Below are positions 1-5,705 of a stretch of DNA of 9,376 nucleotides, piece by piece. The DNA is from Endomicrobium sp. (GTDB taxonomy: Bacteria; Elusimicrobiota; Endomicrobiia; Endomicrobiales; Endomicrobiaceae), in assembly GCA_031260765.1 (NCBI GenBank), contig JAISKX010000069.1:1-9376 (forward strand), in the 5' to 3' direction. Each line of letters opens with the position of its first letter. Within the stretch, counting starts at the first letter, position 1. Made by a program: the position numbers and the translations under genes. The notes below the pieces were generated by a model. The model saw only the letters and a list, made by a program, of their open reading frames with translations. It was not told the origin of the DNA and made no database searches.

Positions 1-374
1 ATTCGGGCTATGTCTTCTTTGCTAAGATTTTTTCCGCTTAAAGCGCCCGCCATTGCGATTGCCGCAATTATGGCAGTTGCACTTGAGCCAAGCCCGCTGC
101 CGAGCGGTATATGGCTGTCAATAGTTATTTTAAGGTTTTGCAAACTATATTTTTTACAGCCAAATCTCTTAAATGTCTTATTCATTATTTGCCAAACAAT
201 GTTTGTATCATCCTTAGGCAATAAATCCCGCCCCTCTCCCTTCAAAACAAAGCCGCCGTTTTGAGAGACAGTTTCAACGCTAAACTCATTATAAATAGCT
301 AAAGCCCCGCCAAAAACATCAAAACCAGACCCAAAATTTGAAGCGGAAGCAGGAACCTGAACTTTTATTTTCAT
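1..374 (-). CDS. thrB: Homoserine kinase, N-terminal part (runs off left edge)
   Basis: This is the first 124 codons of a GHMP-family kinase; the rest lies beyond the window's left edge. Homoserine kinase phosphorylates L-homoserine with ATP in the cytoplasm, the step that commits it to threonine. The N-terminus reads MKIKVQVPASASNFGSGFD, matching the family's opening strand and P-A-(T/S)-S-A-N-x-G-x-G-F-D signature. Around residues 91-100 comes the GHMP ATP-binding loop, IPLGSGLGSSATA. The ATG at 374 is supported by an AAAGGA ribosome binding site 7 nt upstream and by an extended -10 promoter near 419-427. Other GHMP kinases (mevalonate, shikimate type) are possible in principle, but the SNFGSGFDVFG opening fits ThrB best. 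Homoserine also feeds methionine synthesis, which would relate it loosely to the Cys/Met enzyme at 4464-5669. The two genes are not in one operon. Confidence 0.88.
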   Translation of the reverse strand, partial: MKIKVQVPASASNFGSGFDVFGGALAIYNEFSVETVSQNGGFVLKGEGRDLLPKDDTNIVWQIMNKTFKRFGCKKYSLQNLKITIDSHIPLGSGLGSSATAIIAAIAMAGALSGKNLSKEDIAR

Positions 375-381
375 TTTTATA

Positions 382-387
382 TCCTTT
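382..387 (-). promoter_or_regulatory. Ribosome binding site of thrB
   Basis: AAAGGA on the minus strand lies 7 nt before the ATG at 374. It supports that start for the truncated gene. Confidence 0.6.
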
Positions 388-418
388 GCCTTATGAATTT
401 TATGTAGAAAGCGCGGAA

Positions 419-427
419 ATTATAGCA
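419..427 (-). promoter_or_regulatory. Extended -10 promoter for thrB
   Basis: The minus strand reads TGCTATAAT, an exact match to the extended -10 consensus TGnTATAAT. It lies about 45 nt upstream of the thrB start, in the gap after the lipoprotein gene. No good -35 hexamer is seen at 17 nt; extended -10 promoters often do without one. A 6-bp inverted repeat overlaps it. Confidence 0.55.
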
Positions 428-443
428 TAAAATAAAATATGCT
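424..443. repeat. Inverted repeat overlapping thrB -10 region
   Basis: AGCATA (424-429) and TATGCT (438-443) are perfect inverted arms separated by 8 A/T bases. One arm overlaps the start of the extended -10. It could be an operator half-site pair, but short AT-rich palindromes are common in such gaps, so the call is weak. Confidence 0.25.
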
Positions 444-521
444 AATTAAGGGCGTTTTGTAAAAGAGCGGGATAATTTGTTAGATAATCATAAAGTCTGA
501 TATTATATTTGCAAACAAACT

Positions 522-1661
522 CTATTTTTTATAGTCCATTAGCGCTTTTGCGTCTGTATAGTCTTTTTGCATACGGGTTAATTCTTTTTGGACGGCTGCG
601 CGCATATCGGCGGCATAACTGTTGTTTTGAGAGTCTGCCTCCAACTTGGCAAGCAATTGCCGCATAATTTCCATTGCGCTGTTTAAATCTCCCAAAACTT
701 CTGTGAGAATTGCGGCATTATAACAAGCGGCATAATTGCCGGTTTGTTTGTAAATGCTTTGATAGGATTGTAGCGCTGATTTGAACTGATTATCTTTTAC
801 AAGTTTTAACGCCTCTTTCATGAACGGGTCTTTCTTTTTATCATCTTGTAAAGTTCTTGATTCTATTGACTCCCAAGGGACAAGTTCGCGGGACATATTG
901 TTCAATTGCTCTCCCGCTATTTTAATAGCCAAATCTTTAACGCTGTCTATTTTGCCATTGCTGTCAGTTTCAACAGTCTTTTTGCCTGACTTTGAAATTT
1001 TATACAAAATCTCTCTGTTGCTCGCTCGTATAAAACGATATGTAAATTTTAAATCAACTGTTCTTGTTTCTTTATACTTCGTGATATATCTGCCGTCTTT
1101 ATCTTTGTCCCTGTCCTTGCCTTTGTCCCTGTCCTTGCCTTTGTCATTGTCCTTGCCTTTGTCTTTTACTTGCTCTTTGTTTTTGTCTATACCTTTATCT
1201 TTTTCTTCAATTTTGACTTTGTCTTTCTCTTTTGCTGTTTCATAAATAGGCGTTTTTGTCAAAGTCTCAGAAAGATTATCAATATCTCCGACCACAAAAA
1301 CATCAACGATTTTATAATACTCATTCTCATTGACTTCAAGCAAGGCGTTTGGATCTATCAAAGTATATGCTTTTGTTTGCAAAATAGAATTTATCATATT
1401 GTCGGTAATGGCTTTTGCAACAGCATAGTCTGTGGACTCAACTTTACTCAATGTAATGATTGATAAAAAATTATTGATTTTCTTCATTGTGGATGCGGCA
1501 TTAGGCTCATAACGATTTTCAAAAGGAATTACGGAAATTCTTTGAACGCCGCGCATATCCACAAGAGGCGGATGTTCAACCCTTGTCTTTACAGTAGTGG
1601 CGCAAGAAGAAAAAACAAAGCCCGCAAAAAACAAAATCAAAAGTTTATAGATGGTTTTCAT
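522..1661 (-). CDS. Putative lipoprotein with Lys/Asp repeat linker and TPR-like C-terminus
   Basis: A 379-residue exported protein of unknown function. Residues 1-20 form a lipoprotein signal: basic start, hydrophobic core, and a loose lipobox FSSC with Cys20 as the lipidated residue. Membrane anchoring at the outer or inner leaflet is therefore expected. Residues about 38-130 (RISVIPFENRYEP onward) resemble the nucleotide-free alpha/beta domain of periplasmic lipoproteins such as the CsgG/LpoB type, which often begin with I-x-V-x-P-F. Residues about 144-190 are a highly charged linker of K, D, E and G made of GKDRDK repeats. Residues about 278-345 are helical, with the alternating small and aromatic pattern of one or two TPR units (ALKLVKDNQFKSALQSYQSIY). 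The ATG at 1661 has a strong GGAGGAGG site 6 nt upstream and overlaps the Fic gene's stop as ATGA, so the two are probably translated together. I do not recognise a named family. A CsgG-like or peptidoglycan-linked role is inference only. Confidence 0.8.
   Translation of the reverse strand: MKTIYKLLILFFAGFVFSSCATTVKTRVEHPPLVDMRGVQRISVIPFENRYEPNAASTMKKINNFLSIITLSKVESTDYAVAKAITDNMINSILQTKAYTLIDPNALLEVNENEYYKIVDVFVVGDIDNLSETLTKTPIYETAKEKDKVKIEEKDKGIDKNKEQVKDKGKDNDKGKDRDKGKDRDKDKDGRYITKYKETRTVDLKFTYRFIRASNREILYKISKSGKKTVETDSNGKIDSVKDLAIKIAGEQLNNMSRELVPWESIESRTLQDDKKKDPFMKEALKLVKDNQFKSALQSYQSIYKQTGNYAACYNAAILTEVLGDLNSAMEIMRQLLAKLEADSQNNSYAADMRAAVQKELTRMQKDYTDAKALMDYKK
1104..1157 (-). repeat. Three tandem 18-bp units coding for GKDxDK
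   Basis: Units at 1104-1121 and 1122-1139 are identical, and 1140-1157 differs by two adjacent bases. On the minus strand each encodes Gly-Lys-Asp-(Arg/Asn)-Asp-Lys, inside the charged linker of the lipoprotein. The unit is a multiple of three, so gain or loss of copies changes linker length without a frameshift. Confidence 0.9.
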
Positions 1662-3184
1662 TTATTACCTCCTCCTTTTTTATAACAATCAGCAATAAAT
1701 TTTGTGAAATCTTTTATATTGTTTTTGACGCTGGCTTTTTCTAAGGCAGTCATATACTCTTTGCGCTTTTTTACTGGGATTATTGTCCAAGAATATCCGC
1801 CTGTGGTAAGCATTACATTCATTAAAAAGCGAGCCAATCTCCCATTGCCGTCCATATAAGGATGAATATAAACAAAAAAGAAATGTCCCAAAATTGCTCT
1901 AACGGCGGCGGATTCTTCCTTTTTTAATAAGTCAAACAAAACAGGCATTGCGTCTTTTAACGCTTGCGGATTTAACGGAGTGTGCATGGAATTTTTTATA
2001 TACACTTGATGAGAGCGATACCCTGCCAAATCTTCAGGTCTTAACAAGCCCGCCATAACGCTGGGAGCAAACAATTCTTGATACCAAACTCTATGAGCGC
2101 TTTTTGCCGCTGCGCCGGCATTTTTGCCTTTTAGTATTTCCTTGATACTCGTTTTTACCGCTTGGAAAGTTTGCCAATATCCTCTTGCCGCCATAGCATT
2201 GCTTTGCTGAGCGTCGGCAGGATTATCCTTTGGATTCCATTTGCCGCTTTGAACTTTTTCTATCAAATCATCAGTTACGGAATATCCCTCAATAGACAGA
2301 GAATTATAAGCGTCTGCTTTATACTGCAAATCTATATTCTTAATACATTGAGCAATGCTGAGTTTTTTCTTGCTGGGGTTGGGGAAATTATTGATTACGG
2401 TTTCGCGCATAGATTTCCACATCAACTTTAATCTTGCCGCATAGGGAGAAACTATTTTCATCAAAATCGGATTTTTATCGTCAAAAGGATTTTCTTCTCT
2501 AATATCAAAACCAGCCCTTTTCATAGACTCTAAAATTTCGTCAGCCTCTTTGTTTTTTGCGATATTTCTTAAAGCGCCTGCAATTCTGCCCGCTCTTTTG
2601 CTTTGCCCTTTTTGTAATAAAATTTTCAGCATATCTTGAGTATCAACCAAACCCAAACATATCCTTGAAGAAATGCTATCAAGCCTAAAAAATTCCGGAC
2701 TGCACTCAATAAGCGCTTGAGGCAATGAATAAAGATTTAAACCAAATTGATTTTCTTTAACTATTGGATTTGCGACAGAGGCTTTAAAATACAAAATTGC
2801 AGTATTATGTAAAAGATTGACTATATTATTAGAAGCATTTTCCGCTCGGATAATAGTTTGTTGCGGCGCCGTTATATTGCCGCTATAAAAAGCCAAAGAT
2901 TGTTCAGCCGACAGACACCATTTTTTGCCGAATTTTTTATTTGCATATTCCGAAACAAAAAACCAAAAAGCCGTCCACCAAGGCGTGCTGTCTCCGGCGA
3001 TTGTATCTGGTCTGCAAGATATATACCATCCTTTAATAATTTCTAAAAGAAAACCGTTTTTAACCAATCTCTCTAAATGCGTCCTCCCCAAATCCGCAGG
3101 TTTAACCACAGCAAGCCCCGCGCTGTTTTGAAGGCTTTGCAATTTTTTTAAAGACTGCGCTAATTTTTCATATCCATTGCTCAT
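1658..3184 (-). CDS. Fic-domain protein with AbiEi-like winged-helix N-terminus
   Basis: A 508-residue protein in two parts. Residues about 10-60 (PADLGRTHLERLVKNGFLL...GWYIS) look like the N-terminal winged helix of AbiEi-type antitoxins and related transcription factors, followed by an AbiEi-like middle region to about residue 250. Residues about 285-500 are a Fic domain. Its active-site motif HPYMDGNGRLAR (441-452) keeps the catalytic His441, the acidic Asp445, Asn447 and both arginines of the HPFx(D/E)GNGRxxR consensus, so AMPylation or related nucleotidyl transfer is expected. An upstream SLSIEG (295-300) matches the inhibitory (S/T)xxxE(G/N) motif of class II Fic proteins, with Glu299 as the likely gate. 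The protein thus appears self-inhibited and possibly DNA-binding. The ATG at 3184 has AGAGGAA 6 nt upstream. Its last codons, KKGGGNK, contain the ribosome binding site of the next gene, and the stop overlaps that gene's start. The target protein is unknown. Confidence 0.88.
   Translation of the reverse strand: MSNGYEKLAQSLKKLQSLQNSAGLAVVKPADLGRTHLERLVKNGFLLEIIKGWYISCRPDTIAGDSTPWWTAFWFFVSEYANKKFGKKWCLSAEQSLAFYSGNITAPQQTIIRAENASNNIVNLLHNTAILYFKASVANPIVKENQFGLNLYSLPQALIECSPEFFRLDSISSRICLGLVDTQDMLKILLQKGQSKRAGRIAGALRNIAKNKEADEILESMKRAGFDIREENPFDDKNPILMKIVSPYAARLKLMWKSMRETVINNFPNPSKKKLSIAQCIKNIDLQYKADAYNSLSIEGYSVTDDLIEKVQSGKWNPKDNPADAQQSNAMAARGYWQTFQAVKTSIKEILKGKNAGAAAKSAHRVWYQELFAPSVMAGLLRPEDLAGYRSHQVYIKNSMHTPLNPQALKDAMPVLFDLLKKEESAAVRAILGHFFFVYIHPYMDGNGRLARFLMNVMLTTGGYSWTIIPVKKRKEYMTALEKASVKNNIKDFTKFIADCYKKGGGNK
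1668..1675 (-). promoter_or_regulatory. Strong RBS for the lipoprotein, embedded in the Fic gene
   Basis: GGAGGAGG on the minus strand encodes consecutive glycines near the end of the Fic protein and also sits 6 nt before the lipoprotein ATG at 1661. The arrangement points to translational coupling of the two genes. Confidence 0.75.
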
Positions 3185-3308
3185 TTTTCATTCCTCTTAT
3201 TTGCCGCTGTGCATTTACTCTTATTTGGCGTTGTGCGTTCACTCTTGTTTGAAACGATAATATCAAATACACGGAATCTATACAAGAAATCAGATAGTTA
3301 TTATTCAT
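3168..3308 (-). CDS. Possible 46-residue peptide with VNAQRQIR duplication
   Basis: An open frame begins at an ATG (3308), 16 nt after the stop of the hydrolase gene, and ends in a TGA (3168-3170) inside the Fic gene. It would encode MNNNYLISCIDSVYLILSF..., a short hydrophobic start, then two perfect copies of VNAQRQIR, then a tail ending in NEQWI. The two DNA copies differ at four places, all third positions of this frame and all synonymous, which is what selection on a peptide would leave. Against it: there is no clear Shine-Dalgarno site before the ATG, I know no family for it, and the NEQWI-like tail resembles simple intergenic repeats seen in AT-rich genomes. It may be a leader or upstream ORF of the Fic gene, a decaying fragment, or chance. 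Confidence 0.25.
   Translation of the reverse strand: MNNNYLISCIDSVYLILSFQTRVNAQRQIRVNAQRQIRGMKNEQWI
3197..3244 (-). repeat. Tandem duplication of a 24-bp unit upstream of the Fic gene
   Basis: Units 3221-3244 and 3197-3220 match at 20 of 24 positions, with short partial matches on both flanks. The four differences fall 3, 6 and 3 bases apart, all in one codon phase. The repeat runs up to the Fic ribosome binding site (3191-3197). Confidence 0.85.
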
Positions 3309-3324
3309 GACAATCAAGCAACTA

Positions 3325-4362
3325 TTATTTATATTGTTTCATATATTGTTTCACTCTATGGACGGCGTTTTCTTGCAGATTGTAATAGTAGAGGGGAATG
3401 TCATTTTCATGGAAAACGCCTAAGGGGAAGTATGCTCTTGACGCTTGGGGGGAACTGAATTGCTCTCTGTCCACAGTTGAGCAAATGATAGTTCCTCTTT
3501 TATTATTGATTTTTGCATCGGCAAGATGGGGGGCTTTTTTAAAAGAGCCGTCCGCATTTACTATCATTGAGCCGAGATTTTGGCTTGCGGGGGCAATATC
3601 TTCTGTGGTTTTCCAATTGATTGGATTGATAAGGATAGCATTGGGTATAGACATTGTATTTGCCCCATCAACTTTGGGCGCTTCTGTATTATATGAGATT
3701 ACCACGCCTATATCGTCTGCATTTTGGGCGGGTTTAACATGAGGATTTTGGGCATAATCTTCTTTTCTCATTGGAACGCCTATGGCATAAGCGGCTATCA
3801 TTCTTTTGTAGACTTCGGGATGAGACTTCATATAGTCAAACAAAATCTCCCGTATCATAATAGAGCCTTGTGAATGTCCCGCCAAAATGAAAGGTCTGCC
3901 TTTATTATAATGCTTTATATAATAGTCAAAAGCGGCGATAATATCCGTTTTGGGAACGCCTTGAAAAAATTTAAGAGCCGCCAAAATGCCTTCCGCCCCT
4001 TTTGTTTGCTTGAATGCAAAAGAAGCGTCCAATTGTCTATAAAAAGGAGCATAAATATCGCCCGCTTGCGCAAAAGCAGAGGCGCGGGCTTGGAGATAAT
4101 AATTAGCCCATTTGCGCATCTCGGCATTATTTATATCCGCTATTGGATATTCGCCATTAGCCCGCCAAGCAGTAGGATAAATAAAGAAAACATCTACGGA
4201 CTTTGAGAGTTTCTTGGGTAGCGATAGCCAATTGTTTGTATTGGAATAATCTGCGGGTGAGATTTTGTCTCCGCCTAAGGGAATACGAAAATCCTTATCC
4301 GCTTTTACCGTTGCAATACAAAAAATCAAACACAATAAAACAAAAACCATTCCTCTAAACAT
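3325..4362 (-). CDS. Exported alpha/beta-hydrolase-like protein (DUF3089 type)
   Basis: A 345-residue protein with an N-terminal hydrophobic signal segment (residues 1-21, likely cleaved near VKA-DKD), so it should act outside the cytoplasm. The body resembles DUF3089 alpha/beta-hydrolases. Features are the early strand DVFFIYPTAW (57-66), IYAPFYRQ (103-110), the nucleophile elbow ILAGHSQGS (159-167) with Ser164 as the expected nucleophile, and a C-terminal YFPLGVFHENDIPLYYYNL (311-329) whose His318 is the probable catalytic base. Substrate is unknown; esters or acyl groups are the usual range for the fold. The ATG at 4362 has a GGAGG-containing site (4369-4373) 6 nt upstream. A second ATG four codons in is less well placed. 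It sits between the sulfur operon and the Fic gene with gaps of 101 and 140 nt, so its transcription unit is unclear. Confidence 0.8.
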   Translation of the reverse strand: MFRGMVFVLLCLIFCIATVKADKDFRIPLGGDKISPADYSNTNNWLSLPKKLSKSVDVFFIYPTAWRANGEYPIADINNAEMRKWANYYLQARASAFAQAGDIYAPFYRQLDASFAFKQTKGAEGILAALKFFQGVPKTDIIAAFDYYIKHYNKGRPFILAGHSQGSIMIREILFDYMKSHPEVYKRMIAAYAIGVPMRKEDYAQNPHVKPAQNADDIGVVISYNTEAPKVDGANTMSIPNAILINPINWKTTEDIAPASQNLGSMIVNADGSFKKAPHLADAKINNKRGTIICSTVDREQFSSPQASRAYFPLGVFHENDIPLYYYNLQENAVHRVKQYMKQYK

Positions 4363-4463
4363 TCTTTCCTCCCATACAAAGCGGCTGATAATATCAAATT
4401 TAGTATTTTTATTAAATTAGCTCCTCAACTATTAAAATTTTGAATTGCCCCGCAAGGTTTTAT

Positions 4464-5669
4464 TCAGCTTATTTTTTCTAATGCTTTTTCTATCTCTTCT
4501 ATTATAAATTGAGAGTCTTCAAGACCTATTGAAAATCTTACTTGAGAGTCTGTGATTCCTGCTTTTATTCTTTCTTGTTTGTCATAATAGCGATGAGAAG
4601 TTTTTGCGCTGTATGAGATTGTAGTAGCTGTTCCCGCCAAACTCGGGACGAAAAAGACTTTTTCCAAAGAGTCTATCAAAGCTATTGCCTCTTTTTGTCC
4701 GCCTTTTAGATTTACGCTCATCATACCGCCGTATCTGCCTTCCTTAAATTGTTTTTGCGCTCTATTATAAGAAGGGGAAGATTCTAAACCCGGATAAAAA
4801 ACTTTTTCAATTTTGGGATGTTTTTCTAAAAATTTTGCGATTTCTAAAGCGTTTTGAGAATGTTTTGCCATACGCAAATCTAAAGTGCGCAAACTTCTCG
4901 CAAGAAGCCAGCAATCAAAAGGGGACAAAATCGCGCCGTATAGAATTTGCAATCTCTTAATCTTGGCAAGCAAACTTTTTGTTTTAGCGCTGACCGCTCC
5001 CGCCACTATATCATTGTGTCCGCTGAGATATTTTGTCGCGCTGTAAAGAGCGATATCTGCGCCCAAAGATAGAGGCTCGGCTATGGCGGGACTTGCGAAA
5101 GTATTGTCTATTACAAAAAGCAAATTGTTTTTATGCGCGGCTTGGGCAATAGCGGGAATGTCTGGGACTTCCATAAGAGGATTGCATATAGTTTCGGAAT
5201 ATATCAGTTTGGTATTCGGCTTTACAAATTTGCTTATATCGTCTTCTATTAAATCAACAAAAGAAACTTCAATGCCGAATCTTTTGAGCTCATTCGCCAA
5301 AAAAGTATGCACAGCGCCGTAAAGAACAGGCGAAGCGATTATATGGTCGCCGCTTTCAACTAAACTAAAAAGAGTTGTCGTGATAGCAGCCATACCGGAA
5401 GAAAAAACCAAAGCGCCTGCCGCATTATCTGCGGCGGCTATAATTTCAGATACAGCGTCGGCATTCGGCGCGGCTATTCTTGAATATATATAGCCGTCCG
5501 CGTTTTTCTCATAGATAGCGTCAAGAGAATCAACATTGTCAAAAGCGAAAGCCGATGTGTGATAAATGGGAAAGGTTTCTGGAACGGGGGCAGTTTTATT
5601 CAATTTCTTTTGAAACTGCCCGTCCCCTTTATGAATTAACTTACTCGCAAAATTTGAAGAATTCTTCAT
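4464..5669 (-). CDS. PLP-dependent Cys/Met metabolism (trans-sulfuration) enzyme
   Basis: A 401-residue member of the cystathionine gamma-synthase / beta-lyase / methionine gamma-lyase / O-acetylhomoserine sulfhydrylase family, full length for the family. Visible landmarks: YSR (62-64), which binds the PLP phosphate of the neighbouring subunit; SSGMAAI (90-96); LYG (116-118), where the Tyr stacks on the PLP ring; IDNTFASP (187-194); the Schiff-base lysine in SATKYLSGHND (Lys213); and the carboxylate-binding arginine in VRFSIGLED (Arg378). The usual NPT after YSR is replaced by APN (67-69), which is unusual. After LYG the residue is Ala, not the Cys typical of classical methionine gamma-lyases, so the exact reaction cannot be told. 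An AAAGGAG site lies 6 nt before the ATG. It is the last gene of the encapsulin-desulfurase operon, 36 nt after the desulfurase, and presumably supplies or consumes cysteine, homocysteine or methionine for that system (inference). Confidence 0.88.
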   Translation of the reverse strand: MKNSSNFASKLIHKGDGQFQKKLNKTAPVPETFPIYHTSAFAFDNVDSLDAIYEKNADGYIYSRIAAPNADAVSEIIAAADNAAGALVFSSGMAAITTTLFSLVESGDHIIASPVLYGAVHTFLANELKRFGIEVSFVDLIEDDISKFVKPNTKLIYSETICNPLMEVPDIPAIAQAAHKNNLLFVIDNTFASPAIAEPLSLGADIALYSATKYLSGHNDIVAGAVSAKTKSLLAKIKRLQILYGAILSPFDCWLLARSLRTLDLRMAKHSQNALEIAKFLEKHPKIEKVFYPGLESSPSYNRAQKQFKEGRYGGMMSVNLKGGQKEAIALIDSLEKVFFVPSLAGTATTISYSAKTSHRYYDKQERIKAGITDSQVRFSIGLEDSQFIIEEIEKALEKIS

Positions 5670-5684
5670 AACAATCTCCTTTTT

Positions 5685-5705
5685 AGACGCGCATATAGCG
5701 CGTCT
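5685..5705 (-). other. Intercistronic hairpin between desulfurase stop and next RBS
   Basis: AGACGCGC and GCGCGTCT are perfect 8-bp arms around a 5-nt A/T loop. The stem begins at the base after the TAG stop of the desulfurase (5706-5708) and ends 3 nt before the AAGGAG site of the next gene. There is no T-tract after it on either strand, so it is not a typical terminator. It may stabilise or delimit mRNA segments or tune translation of the last gene. Confidence 0.65.

Noticed and set aside
820..1245. Plus-strand open frame with Ser-Leu-Pro repeats
   Set aside because: It is the antisense shadow of the Lys/Asp-repeat lipoprotein; the repeats come from the coding repeat on the minus strand, and it has no start context of its own.
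3294..3325. ATAGTT/AACTAT inverted repeat after the hydrolase stop
   Set aside because: 6-bp AT-rich arms with a 20-nt loop; not stable and no T-tract.
4400..4428. Promoter for the hydrolase gene (TTGAGG with TACTAA at 17 nt)
   Set aside because: The -10 matches consensus at only about half its positions and the region is AT-rich, so chance matches are likely.
4445..4455. Possible terminator (TTGC-GGG-GCAA) after the trans-sulfuration gene
   Set aside because: The stem is only 4 bp and the following sequence has no clean T-tract. I cannot support a terminator, though one is expected between this operon and the hydrolase.
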